From NCBI GenBank assembly GCA_964404595.1, contig CAYOKQ010000001.1, positions 1-64,000 of the forward strand: a DNA stretch of 64,000 bases, read 5' to 3'. Shown here piece by piece: positions 17,415 through 25,989 of this stretch. A program made the translations under genes and the position numbers. The stretch is from CAYJXA01 sp964404595 (GTDB lineage: Archaea; Nanobdellota; Nanobdellia; Woesearchaeales; GW2011-AR9). Under the pieces are notes generated by a model. That model searched no databases and was not told the origin of the DNA. It saw only the letters and a list, made by a program, of their open reading frames with translations. How positions within the stretch are numbered: the stretch's first letter is position 1; the number at the start of each line of letters is the position of its first letter.

Positions 17415-19649
17415 CTACGAAACCCGTATAAGCCTGTATGCGGACTCCCGATGTTCCCTATTGCCGACGGTTACTTTAATCAAATAGTCTCCGGCAGGGG
17501 CATCTTCAGGAAGCTGCAAGGCAAGCCCTCTGCTAGCCTGCTCCCCTTCATCGAGGTCAAACTTGGTAGTTGATTGGAATATTCCCAAATCGTAGATGAG
17601 GACTGAAACTTGCAAGTCCTCCACGTCAAGCTCTCCTTCATTGGCCACATGAATACTCATAAAGAGAATATCGGCAGGAAGGACATTCTCACTTGAGAGC
17701 GAAACTCGGGTAAGTTCAAGTACATCTGACATTTCGCCAAACATACAACCGCCATCATCAAGATCAGCTTGCGGACGATAATTGACTGCCGCCGGATTAG
17801 TGCAACCCAAGATAATTTCATCTACATTATCACACAGGCCATCGGCATCCGAATCTACACATGGCGCATCATTCGTCTCATCGTTATCTAATAGATTACT
17901 GCAGCCAGGATCAAACAAATCAGTTAACTCATCTCCGTCATTATCGATGCCATCGGCACATTGAGCCGGGGTAAACACATCGGTCTCGTCAGCATCAATA
18001 GGGCTGCTGCAGCCAGGGTCGAGCATGTCTACAAAACCATCTCCATCATTGTCAACACCATCAGCACATTGAGCACAGCCTTCGTCGACCAATCCATCGC
18101 CATCGTTATCAACACCATCGCCACATATTTCTGTAGAAGCAACGCAGCCTTCATCAATTAAACCATCGCCGTCATTATCAAGACCATCACCGCATACTTC
18201 CGGTGGAAGAATGATATCGCTTTCGTCGTCGTCAGCGGCATCGCTGCAGCCAGGATCAAACAAATCAGTTAACCCATCGCCGTCATTATCGATGCCATCG
18301 GCACATTGTGTACAGCTTTCATCCACGAAACCATCACCATCGTTATCTACGCCATCGCCGCATACTTCGGAAAGAACTACTTCCTGAACGGTAATAGTAA
18401 TCGTCTCCTCATCTGCCAATGATCCATCGGTTACTTCAAAGGTTACATCATAACTTCCAGCTTGTGTAAAGCTTGGAATCCAGGTAAAGGTGTGACTGGC
18501 TGGGTCAAAGGTAGCTCCTGCAGGTAATTGAGTGGTGTTAAATGAAAGCGTATCACCGTCAGGGTCACTGGCGCTCACTATAAAAGTTAATTCCTCGTTC
18601 TCGCTGACCATTCTATCGCCAATGGGAGCAAGTACGGGAACCCTATTCGTATTATCTACAGTAATCGTAAATTCCTGATTGACACTGTCAATGCCGTCGG
18701 TAACCTGCACTATAACTTCATGCTCACCCATTTGGGTGTAACCGGGGGTCCAGGTAATGGCACCTGTTCTGGAATTAAAACTCATTCCTTTTGGATAGGA
18801 AATCAGTGAGTAAGATAAAGAATCTTCGGCATCCGCATCGGTTGCTGTCACTACATATGTATAAGGTGATCCTTCTTGAGCAGAAGTCAATGGATCTGAG
18901 GTAAATGCCGGAAGACGATTAACATCATTAACAGTAATTAAGATTCTTTCCCAATTGGAGCTGCTGCTGCCATCGGTAGCTCTAAATTTGATCCCTTGGA
19001 TTTCCTGTTGATCAGGGTGCGTTACAAAGTCGTATCCTGGACGGAAAACAAATGCTCCACGCCGATCACTGATTTGCATAAAAGTTGCTTCTACTGGTAA
19101 AGGACCCGTTGCGATACAAACACCAAAAAGATTGACACAACTTCTGGCTTCGATAGTAAGCGGATCCCCATCAAGATCATTAACAAACACGGCAAAAGCC
19201 AGAAAGCCATTCTCATCCATCTCCATATCTTCAATAGATTCAATTGTGGGCTGGGTCGCCACGTGCAAATTGAGCATTTGCGTATCGTCTCCTTCACTAT
19301 TTTGAACGTGTACTCTCACCACATAATCCCCGCCCAAATCGCTGGTATCCAGAGGAAATTCTTGAATATAAGAATCGCCGATACCTATGGGGATAGAGGA
19401 ATCGGCAAATGCCGTTCGAACTAAAGTACTTCCGCGCAAAATTTCAATCCATAGGCCAAAATCAATGGTACTTGTCACATATACAAGTACTTGGGCATCA
19501 TCACCTTGATCAACTGATACAGATGTGCCATCGGTAGAAGTCCATTCGCTCGTCAATTCTATAGTGTGATCTGCATATGCTAATGACATTATTGTAGTGG
19601 CTATTAAAAAAAATGCAATAAGTCCGGCTAGGATTTTTTGTGCGTTCAT
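17415..19649 (-). CDS. large secreted protein with Ig-like and Ca-binding DNDGDG repeats
   Basis: This 744-residue protein has a signal peptide (ending near SLAYAD). It has a beta-rich region with Ig/cadherin-like domains (about 230-420; for example EGSPYTYVVTATDADAEDSL and GEHEVIVQVTDG). Next is a block of about seven acidic motifs of the form CGDGVDNDGDGFVDE or CADGIDNDGDGLTDLFDPGC (about 430-620). A CARDB-like C-terminal domain follows. The DxDxDG loops resemble EF-hand/thrombospondin type-3 calcium sites, and each unit has paired cysteines. It has no membrane anchor, so it may be retained by other surface proteins. Adhesion or surface structure is the likely role. Confidence 0.75.
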   Translation of the reverse strand: MNAQKILAGLIAFFLIATTIMSLAYADHTIELTSEWTSTDGTSVSVDQGDDAQVLVYVTSTIDFGLWIEILRGSTLVRTAFADSSIPIGIGDSYIQEFPLDTSDLGGDYVVRVHVQNSEGDDTQMLNLHVATQPTIESIEDMEMDENGFLAFAVFVNDLDGDPLTIEARSCVNLFGVCIATGPLPVEATFMQISDRRGAFVFRPGYDFVTHPDQQEIQGIKFRATDGSSSSNWERILITVNDVNRLPAFTSDPLTSAQEGSPYTYVVTATDADAEDSLSYSLISYPKGMSFNSRTGAITWTPGYTQMGEHEVIVQVTDGIDSVNQEFTITVDNTNRVPVLAPIGDRMVSENEELTFIVSASDPDGDTLSFNTTQLPAGATFDPASHTFTWIPSFTQAGSYDVTFEVTDGSLADEETITITVQEVVLSEVCGDGVDNDGDGFVDESCTQCADGIDNDGDGLTDLFDPGCSDAADDDESDIILPPEVCGDGLDNDGDGLIDEGCVASTEICGDGVDNDGDGLVDEGCAQCADGVDNDGDGFVDMLDPGCSSPIDADETDVFTPAQCADGIDNDGDELTDLFDPGCSNLLDNDETNDAPCVDSDADGLCDNVDEIILGCTNPAAVNYRPQADLDDGGCMFGEMSDVLELTRVSLSSENVLPADILFMSIHVANEGELDVEDLQVSVLIYDLGIFQSTTKFDLDEGEQASRGLALQLPEDAPAGDYLIKVTVGNREHRESAYRLIRVS
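17800..18370 (-). repeat. tandem DNDGDG Ca-binding units inside the 744-residue protein
   Basis: Six copies encode (C)xDGxDNDGDxxxD and one encodes DSDADGLCD. The units alternate between a short form ending VDEGC and a longer form ending DLFDPGC. The DNA copies of about 60-100 nt are similar enough to promote slippage or recombination. Confidence 0.75.
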
Positions 19650-19700
19650 GTTTCCCCCTAAACCTCAAACCACGAAATTATGCTAATTAAATAAAAAAAA

Positions 19701-21128
19701 TTAAAATCTTGATCCAATTTCCAATCGACCGACAAGAGTTTTTTCTTGTATATCGTAGCCCATGCCAGCTCGTACAAACATTCCCGCAGGACTATTTGGT
19801 GTAAACTGTCTCGTCAAATCAAGGTTCAGCGCAGGAACCAACGCTCTGGAGACCCTATATTCTGTGGACGGATCGCGAGTAACAGTATGTGCTTCGCCGA
19901 TAGCCTGGCCCTCAGCACCATATAGCTGGGTAGTGCTTTCAGCAGAAGTGGTAACAGCCTGCTCGCGTGAAACGACGGCTACGGATCCACTGGGAGTTAA
20001 GGTCCAGCAGGGAGATACATGCAAATCACGTGGACTGAGTCGAGCTTCCGCATCCCATTGATACCGCACAGCTGTTTCTTGAGTTTCCTGGGCAACACTT
20101 TCCTCAGTATATTCTCCGGCGACTTCCTTTGTAGGACCGGTTTGGATGGTTGAAGCGCTGATAGCTTGCTGACCAACACCGTATCCGCCGCCAAAACAGG
20201 CAGTAACAGCATCTCCACGATAACATATTGCTCCTCGACCGGCTACAGCAGCTGCTGAATCGAAGCGCCCTTCGAGACCAGCTTCAAACCAAGCACGTCG
20301 GGCATCTCTGCCTTTGCCGAAAAGGTTATCAATCACCCGCTGGCGAAGTTCTTTATCGTGCGCAATAGAAGCTTCGTCTGCATCTAGGCAAGCATTAAAT
20401 TCTTGAGTTTGTTCTTGATACTTCTGGGTTAATTTCACTTCTTGATCTTTAAGTTCTCCACGCATTTCCCTGGTTCTGCGAATTACATCAACATCAGATA
20501 CTTCTGGATCATCCTGCAATTGCCGCAGTCTTTCATTTAAAGATGCTGAAGTTGTATTATATTTCTGTTCCAAATTTATAACTTCTAGCAGAGATTCTCG
20601 AGCTTCACTACAACGTATTTCGACGGCTTGCCTATCTGCTTCTAATTCGCGAAGGCCTGTTTTAAAAACCCCTCGCACATATTCTAAGGTGGGATCGAGA
20701 GACTGCCGTTCATATTGTTCAACTCGTTCCACTAAGGCATCGATACGACCTATTTGGACGCCAATGATCGTATTCAGTCGTTGATCATTAGCGGTGTTTT
20801 CCCCTAATTCCAATTGTAATCTATCTAGATCGGAACGTAGTGTGTCTGTATATGAACTAGTATCAAGACCACTGCTTTCCAAAGACTCAATTCTTTCATT
20901 TAAATTTCGAATCTGTGCTTTATAATCTATAGTGGTTCGAGCCGATCTTGCAGCTCTAGGTGCTTTTCCTGTTGCTTGCGCACTGGGCGCAGTCGGTCTT
21001 TCTGACATTGGTACGAATCTTCCTTGAGTTATTGTGCCACTTCGATCATCAGCAGTGTCTTGAGCACTCGCAAGAGTTGGAGCAAAGAGTAACTTTGCTG
21101 CTAATATTCCATATAATAATTTTGACAT
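19701..21128 (-). CDS. secreted coiled-coil protein with beta-barrel-like C-terminal domain
   Basis: This 475-residue protein has a signal peptide (ending SAQD), a charged linker, and a long coiled coil (about 65-255, for example IRNLNERIESLESSG). The Gly/aromatic-rich C-terminal domain (about 275-475) has strand-like alternation: SRALVPALNLDLTRQF, then MFVRAGMGYDIQEKTLVGRL, ending IGSRF. A terminal Phe after alternating residues is what bacterial outer-membrane barrels show. Archaea of this type should lack an outer membrane, so the likeness may be convergent. The start is preceded by a strong Shine-Dalgarno (AGGAGG, 21138-21143) inside the end of the upstream gene. Confidence 0.6.
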   Translation of the reverse strand: MSKLLYGILAAKLLFAPTLASAQDTADDRSGTITQGRFVPMSERPTAPSAQATGKAPRAARSARTTIDYKAQIRNLNERIESLESSGLDTSSYTDTLRSDLDRLQLELGENTANDQRLNTIIGVQIGRIDALVERVEQYERQSLDPTLEYVRGVFKTGLRELEADRQAVEIRCSEARESLLEVINLEQKYNTTSASLNERLRQLQDDPEVSDVDVIRRTREMRGELKDQEVKLTQKYQEQTQEFNACLDADEASIAHDKELRQRVIDNLFGKGRDARRAWFEAGLEGRFDSAAAVAGRGAICYRGDAVTACFGGGYGVGQQAISASTIQTGPTKEVAGEYTEESVAQETQETAVRYQWDAEARLSPRDLHVSPCWTLTPSGSVAVVSREQAVTTSAESTTQLYGAEGQAIGEAHTVTRDPSTEYRVSRALVPALNLDLTRQFTPNSPAGMFVRAGMGYDIQEKTLVGRLEIGSRF

Positions 21129-21131
21129 TTT

Positions 21132-22433
21132 TTATTTCCTCCTTGATCCAATTATAAAATCAGGATTGTCTTTAAGTCGATCTAAATCTATCGTTCTCAG
21201 ACAGTCCGGCATCATTCTTTCGACGACTAACTGACGAAGTTTTTCATACGTTGGGCTTTGTTTACCGACAACAGCGCCGACCGAGTTATCGACATATCGT
21301 TCTCCCAGCAGCCCGCATGCTTCTTGTTTATCACGACCTTGGTAATCAGCCAAAGAAACCATCCTCGAAACAAATTGATCTGAATACGTTGTGGCGATAT
21401 CCCCCCAGGCATGTGATTGGGCATAGGCTAGTGCAAGATCAAGAACCGCTTCTCTTGCCTGAGGATTTGCGTTCACTGAAAGAGGAACCGGAGCACAGGC
21501 AATTCCTGAAGGCCGTGATCGATCATAAAAACAACCATCATCGCGCAGAGCTTCACTAATAGGCTCTTCTCCTTCCAAAGGAGCAGGCATGGCACAAAAA
21601 GCATTACCATATGTTGCAGCATCTGCACTTACTGTTGCGCCCACTCCGGCGTCGGCAGACACTGGAGGCACTGCAGCAACTTTTATAGTTTCTGCAGATT
21701 GCGTCGCGGCAGGGATACTTCCTGGGCGCCCTTTACAACTATAATCAGAGGAAGAATTGAATGCAAGAGTTATTAATCCGATTCCAAGCGCACCGCCAAT
21801 TACAGAAGATACCATCCGAGTTGAAGGGGCTTTAAATCGAGACAAAACAGTTGCTTCCCCTTCTTTTTGCATGGCCAGAGCAACTTTATGTAATGACTTT
21901 AACATTAATTCTCCGCTCTCTCCCAGTGTAAAATAATCTTCATCAGTAAAATCAGCGGGAAATCCATTCGGCTTATACGTTGCCGCTGGCCCCAGAAATG
22001 CTTCATCTACGGTCATCTCGTGCAGACCAATCTTGATCCATTTTTCATAATGTCCCGGTGGAAATTCAGCAAGATCATTAATAACTTGTGGCAAGCCGAT
22101 TAAAGCATATTGTGCACGCTGGCCACTTTTTTGCGTATATATTCCATTGATACCGCCATCGTACATTACTTCCTGCAGTCCTGAAACTAATCCTTCGAGA
22201 ACTGCGGCCCGACGAAGAGGTTTTACGCTTGCTTTTAGACCAGATTGTGAAGTAAAATGCTCGCCGGAGATAAAAGAAACTGCACGGTCAAATGTGGCAT
22301 CATCAAAGGCATAAGGTTTATCTGGATGTATGTTCTCCCGTATTTCAGCGTCTTGAAGTTCTTGTTCAAGAGTGTTAAGCCTGCTTTGGATATTTCGTGC
22401 AAAATCGGTTTCAAAATCAGTTCTTCTAGTCAT
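21132..22433 (-). CDS. single-pass membrane protein, partner of the coiled-coil secreted protein
   Basis: This 433-residue protein has a ~200-residue N-terminal soluble, largely helical part. One membrane helix follows (about 210-232, VSSVIGGALGIGLITLAFNS), and then an outer region with cysteines (YSCKGRP, NAFCAMP, DGCFYD, GIACAP, EACGLL, DCLRTI). The stop lies 3 nt before the ATG of the coiled-coil gene, so the two form an operon. ATG at 22433 was preferred to the GTG at 22439 and lies ~10 nt after GAGGT. The role is not known; the pairing suggests a trans-membrane connection to a surface structure. Confidence 0.55.
   Translation of the reverse strand: MTRRTDFETDFARNIQSRLNTLEQELQDAEIRENIHPDKPYAFDDATFDRAVSFISGEHFTSQSGLKASVKPLRRAAVLEGLVSGLQEVMYDGGINGIYTQKSGQRAQYALIGLPQVINDLAEFPPGHYEKWIKIGLHEMTVDEAFLGPAATYKPNGFPADFTDEDYFTLGESGELMLKSLHKVALAMQKEGEATVLSRFKAPSTRMVSSVIGGALGIGLITLAFNSSSDYSCKGRPGSIPAATQSAETIKVAAVPPVSADAGVGATVSADAATYGNAFCAMPAPLEGEEPISEALRDDGCFYDRSRPSGIACAPVPLSVNANPQAREAVLDLALAYAQSHAWGDIATTYSDQFVSRMVSLADYQGRDKQEACGLLGERYVDNSVGAVVGKQSPTYEKLRQLVVERMMPDCLRTIDLDRLKDNPDFIIGSRRK
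21138..21143 (-). promoter_or_regulatory. Shine-Dalgarno AGGAGG for the coiled-coil gene
   Basis: A perfect AGGAGG on the minus strand lies 9 nt before the ATG at 21128 and within the last codons of the upstream gene. It fixes the start of the downstream protein and shows coupled expression. Confidence 0.7.
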
Positions 22434-22571
22434 TTTCACAGTACCTCATAGTATAATACCACTCAAAAGTAGGCACCCCTATATAAATGTTATGTATAAT
22501 TTGCTCGATTTAAGTAGTAACTACAGGAAGCAGTGCTGCTCTTTCCCGTCTGCAAAAGCAAACAAGGGTAT

Positions 22572-23783
22572 TTATTTATAGTAAGCTCTTAGAAAGTTAG
22601 CCGGTATNNNNNNNNNNACAATTCCCAATATAAAAAGAAAAATAAGCAAGACTCCTATCAGAAAGTGTGCAGGCAAAGAATATTCAGGCACCCGATCGCC
22701 TAATCTTTTCGCCTTCCAATATATAAGCATGATCAGAATCCCGTCTAATCCACCTGCAATTGCCCCAGTGATGCCCAATGCAGCGATAAAAGTGGTTAAG
22801 TTGAACAGCAGAATTATTAAGGGAATGGCAAAGGTCAGGAGCATGGCGATAGAACGCGATAGGGCATAATCGTATTCATACACCTGCGTGAGAGCGGTGC
22901 CAAGGGTAAGAAACGAGGTAAACATTGACAGGATTGCTAAAATATTAGCGCAGATGCCCAGCGCAGGATGTGCATAGACACTCAAAGCGACAGTGGCAAT
23001 GCGTTCATTTGGCGCAAGCAATTCAAACTGATTGAGTCCCACGATGCCCATGATCACAAACGTAAACACTATATATAATACGATGGGGATGCAGGTTCCG
23101 ACAATGATGGCTTTTTTCATCAAATGACGATCTTTTCCCAAAACTTCCTGCATTTCGGGAATAGCAGGCGAACCCATCATCGCAAAAAGAATGATACCAT
23201 AAGGAAGAAAAATTTTGCCAAAATCAAAGAAAGTGAAATTGGCGAAATCTATAGTTTTATATGAAAAGATACTGATAAAAATGACCACCGCAAAAAGCAG
23301 GATCATCAAAACCAATTCTGCTTTTCCGGTTTCTTTGGCGCCTCTCCAGATAATGGCAATGGCAACCATAAAAAAAAGTAAACCATACCACAGGGGCTCA
23401 CCTATTTTAAAAATAGCATGGAGCGTTTCTCCCTCCCCAATTAAATAAGCAGTTAAGGCACCATAAATAGAAAACAGCATGGTAAAAGTCATGATTCTCT
23501 TACCCCAAATTCCCAGGTATTTTTCCGCATATCCTGTTAATTGGTGTTGTTCTTTTGTCCTAAGTACCACTTCGCCTGCAAAAAGATTAAGAAAAATAAA
23601 TGCCCCCCCCAAAAGCAGGATGAGAACCAAACCAACCAGAAATCCGGCTTTGGCTACGATATAAGGTATTCCTAAAATTCCTGCACCAACTATAGTGCCG
23701 ACAAGAGTGGTAACAGCGATCCAAAATGTATGTCTGGCAAAGAAATTATTCTCTAATTTAGATTCACCTCTTTTTTTCAGCAT
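22572..23783 (-). CDS. amino-acid permease (AAAP/HAAAP-like), with an assembly gap
   Basis: This ~403-residue polytopic protein has about eleven hydrophobic segments. The N-terminal TLVGTIVGAGILGIPYIVAK is the glycine-rich unwound helix typical of aromatic and other amino-acid permeases of the APC superfamily. EMQEVLGKDRHLMKKAIIVG is the conserved loop before the next helix. Ten N (22608-22617) break the last helix, and the tail after the gap (IPANFLRAYYK) is in frame. The transport direction is probably uptake, which fits an auxotrophic DPANN cell. Substrate is not resolved. Confidence 0.85.
   Translation of the reverse strand: MLKKRGESKLENNFFARHTFWIAVTTLVGTIVGAGILGIPYIVAKAGFLVGLVLILLLGGAFIFLNLFAGEVVLRTKEQHQLTGYAEKYLGIWGKRIMTFTMLFSIYGALTAYLIGEGETLHAIFKIGEPLWYGLLFFMVAIAIIWRGAKETGKAELVLMILLFAVVIFISIFSYKTIDFANFTFFDFGKIFLPYGIILFAMMGSPAIPEMQEVLGKDRHLMKKAIIVGTCIPIVLYIVFTFVIMGIVGLNQFELLAPNERIATVALSVYAHPALGICANILAILSMFTSFLTLGTALTQVYEYDYALSRSIAMLLTFAIPLIILLFNLTTFIAALGITGAIAGGLDGILIMLIYWKAKRLGDRVPEYSLPAHFLIGVLLIFLFILGIXXXXIPANFLRAYYK
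22608..22617. other. assembly gap (10 N)
   Basis: A run of ten N near the 3' end of the permease gene. The true gap length is unknown, so the C-terminal helix of the permease may be incomplete or contain extra sequence. Confidence 0.99.
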
Positions 23784-23846
23784 AGAAAGAGAAGAGAAGG
23801 TCGGTTTATATAGTTTGCTGAGGGCTTTCTTATGCTGGTTAAAAAG

Positions 23847-23988
23847 TGGGGACGCCGCGATTTGAACGCGGATCTAAGGCTAGCTTCAGGGAAAATATTG
23901 TCATTGCATATGCTCAATCTTCCATTACTGGAGGCCCCAATTTTTGGCAGTGTAGTAGAACACTTCTACCTAGTTATACTACGTCCCC
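23847..23988 (-). tRNA. tRNA-Trp (CCA), interrupted by introns
   Basis: The acceptor stem GGGGACG/CGTCCCC and T arm CCGCG-TTCAAAT-CGCGG are perfect, with discriminator A73. The anticodon stem GGGGC/GCCTT encloses CT-CCA-G, with CCA at 23929-23931. A 46-nt insert (23882-23927) follows position 37, the usual site of the archaeal tRNA-Trp intron. The D-arm region (minus-strand positions 10-50) is about 24 nt longer than normal. It contains a perfect hairpin, GTAGAA-GTG-TTCTAC, suggesting a second, non-canonical intron whose ends I cannot fix. Total length is 142 nt versus ~73 for the mature tRNA. Confidence 0.8.
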
Positions 23989-24035
23989 ACAAAGCGAATA
24001 AAAAGAGAGTGTTTTATTAAGGTTTCGAGAGAAAT

Positions 24036-24467
24036 TTAAGTATACCAGATGGGGCCAGAACGTAATGCTTTTTGATAATGCTGTTCTTGCTGGAGATAGT
24101 CTTTTCCCATCACTGTCGCTTCTAAGCCCAATCTCATTTTTAATTGCGCCGCAATTTCACAACAGGCAAGACCAGCTCTATTTTGTCTAATCTCAGGTAG
24201 AGGATCACCACGCCCTTTAGCTAAAGGTAATTCTGTTGATCCTAACAATAGATAGACTTCATAATGCCTCGAACCAGCAATGTTAAACCGTACATCAACT
24301 GGCTTTTTTTCCTGACTAAGGTCATGGACAAGCCAAGCCACAGAACGAGGCAAAACATCAGTTAAATATCCAGCGGCGGTATTATATACCGAAAAAGCAG
24401 TGTAACGAATATTCTCATCAAATGGTGGATCTAAAAATATCCTCTGAACTTTTTGAAATAAAGCCAT
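24036..24467 (-). CDS. hypothetical protein
   Basis: This 143-residue protein has alternating strands and helices: RYTAFSVYNTAAGYLTDVLP, RFNIAGSRHYEVYLLLG, and a Cys-Cys near RAGLACCEIAAQL. No signal, membrane segment or metal motif. A TATA-like stretch lies upstream. Not recognised. Confidence 0.45.
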   Translation of the reverse strand: MALFQKVQRIFLDPPFDENIRYTAFSVYNTAAGYLTDVLPRSVAWLVHDLSQEKKPVDVRFNIAGSRHYEVYLLLGSTELPLAKGRGDPLPEIRQNRAGLACCEIAAQLKMRLGLEATVMGKDYLQQEQHYQKALRSGPIWYT

Positions 24468-24515
24468 ATTCTTTTTATCTGTACTTGCTATCCTACTTAA
24501 CTCTTGTGAAACATC

Positions 24516-24719
24516 TCACCTTTTCGGTTCTTCCGGCACAATAATCCAGGCAATAATATAAGCAACAATCCCCAAGCCCATGGAAATAAGGGTAAAAATA
24601 ACCCACAGCAGCCGCACTACTACCGGGTCAATATTGGTATAATTGGCTATGCCCGCGCACACTCCACCAAATACTTTATCGTGCCGGCTGCGGTATAAGC
24701 GCTTGACTATTTTGGACAT
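24516..24719 (-). CDS. pspC: PspC-domain membrane protein
   Basis: This 67-residue protein is essentially a single PspC domain: KRLYRSRHDKVFGGVCAGIA, then a D-P-V-V-V-R-L-LW motif, then a hydrophobic helix ending AWIIVPEEP. PspC proteins take part in the membrane-stress response. Here it is solitary, with no PspA/B nearby. Family identification is strong; its role in this archaeon is unknown. Confidence 0.85.
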   Translation of the reverse strand: MSKIVKRLYRSRHDKVFGGVCAGIANYTNIDPVVVRLLWVIFTLISMGLGIVAYIIAWIIVPEEPKR

Positions 24720-24794
24720 TTGTATTTAAAAGAAGTTAATCTATAAAAAGGTGCCGGAAGCTTTAAATATATAATAATATCTTAAAGTATTATT

Positions 24795-25679
24795 ATGAGA
24801 AAATTAAACTATAGCGTGGATATAGCTCATCTGGGCAGGATTAAAGCCCAGATAGTTCCTACTTTGTTTACAAATCACCAGTTTAATCTTATAGAAAAGA
24901 AGTTTCAGAATAAGAAGATGACCCCTTCCGAAAAAAATGAATTTTCCCGTACCATCTCTGCGAAAATGAGAGCCATCCATGCGCTCATGGAAAAAGAAGA
25001 CATATTCATATATGGTAAAGAAAAAATACGAAAAGATAGATTACAGCCAGCTAGGAAATATATACGCCGATTTTCTCGAATTTTCAGGAACAAGCATATT
25101 TTCATTACCGGAAGTTTCCTGTACCAAGAAAAATATAATGATATTGATATTTTTGTTATCAGCAAATATGATAAAAAAGACTATCAAGAAGGAAGGTTCC
25201 ACATCAATTACCTTTCTGAAGAAGTATATGGCTCCCTCTTTTTTAGAAGTGCATCAAAATTATGCCTTTCCAATAAAAAGATAGAGTTGCATGAACTTAA
25301 AGAAAGCTTAAACCAAGATACTTTTATTTCATTATATCAAGAGCTACGCAATGACCTCAACACCAAATTTCCTGGGATAAAAAAAACTTTGCGTGAATTT
25401 ATTCTCCAAGCAGCATATTTTTCCAATCTTCCTCTTCTTGCATCTGATGAATTGGCAGGGCAAATAAAAGCAATTTTAAGAACTAAAGAACCCTCCAAAA
25501 TAATCCAGAAGATTTTTGTTCAGGCAATGCTCTTTGGTTTTCCATACAAAAGAACTATAGAAGATATGAAAGGTATGATTTCATCTTATAAGGAAATACT
25601 ACAAGAATATCCACAACACCAGAAATATTACCTTGATTTGATTGATGGATTTCAAGAGGTGATCGTACTTGCAAGCTGA
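24795..25679 (+). CDS. nucleotidyltransferase-fold protein
   Basis: This 294-residue protein has GSFLYQEKYNDIDIFVIS (about 105-122), a shortened version of the GS...DxD nucleotidyltransferase motif. A helical C-terminal half follows. The intervening loop is ~8 residues rather than 10. It is coupled to the next gene, which begins 11 nt before this stop. A polymerase-beta-fold enzyme paired with a small basic protein is typical of type II or type VII toxin-antitoxin loci. Antitoxin function is an inference. Confidence 0.55.
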   Translation: MRKLNYSVDIAHLGRIKAQIVPTLFTNHQFNLIEKKFQNKKMTPSEKNEFSRTISAKMRAIHALMEKEDIFIYGKEKIRKDRLQPARKYIRRFSRIFRNKHIFITGSFLYQEKYNDIDIFVISKYDKKDYQEGRFHINYLSEEVYGSLFFRSASKLCLSNKKIELHELKESLNQDTFISLYQELRNDLNTKFPGIKKTLREFILQAAYFSNLPLLASDELAGQIKAILRTKEPSKIIQKIFVQAMLFGFPYKRTIEDMKGMISSYKEILQEYPQHQKYYLDLIDGFQEVIVLAS

Positions 25680-25989
25680 TGAATTCAAACAGGAAGTTGA
25701 GCAGATAGTAGGTAACACTATTCAATTTGATGGACATATAACCCAAATAGTAAAAAATATTCCGGAAGAGAAACAACAGCAGTTGCTGCGATGGATACAA
25801 GATTGTAAAGCTGGAACCGCCATACCAGAACCTTGCAAAAAATTTCGCCATATTGTTGCCTTTATCTACAAATCTAATGATAATATGATTCGTGGAATCC
25901 TGACTAAAGAGAAAAATGCCTATTTTATTGAATTATTTTTGGATAAGCATAAATATTATGATAGAAAACGAAGGTATTTGGGATTATGA
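25669..25989 (+). CDS. small basic protein, possible RelE/HigB-like partner of the nucleotidyltransferase
   Basis: This 106-residue protein (TTG start, overlapping the upstream stop) has a helical N-terminal half and a C-terminal segment of strands (IRGILTKEKNAYFIELFLDK) ending HKYYDRKRRYLGL. The H-K-x-Y tail resembles the catalytic end of RelE-family mRNA interferases. The ATG at 25729 would remove ~20 residues. It overlaps the RtcA start by 4 nt. Confidence 0.45.
   Translation: MQADEFKQEVEQIVGNTIQFDGHITQIVKNIPEEKQQQLLRWIQDCKAGTAIPEPCKKFRHIVAFIYKSNDNMIRGILTKEKNAYFIELFLDKHKYYDRKRRYLGL

Noticed and set aside
23882..23927. The tRNA-Trp intron as a C/D-box guide RNA, as in Euryarchaeota
   Set aside because: At 46 nt it is shorter than those guides. 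A CTGA occurs near the 3' end, but no good RUGAUGA box is present.
23847..23988. Alternative reading as tRNA-Gly (GCC) at the TGCCAA segment
   Set aside because: The stem flanking that segment has no matching 3' strand, whereas the CCA reading has a five-pair anticodon stem and fits A73 and a GGGG acceptor.
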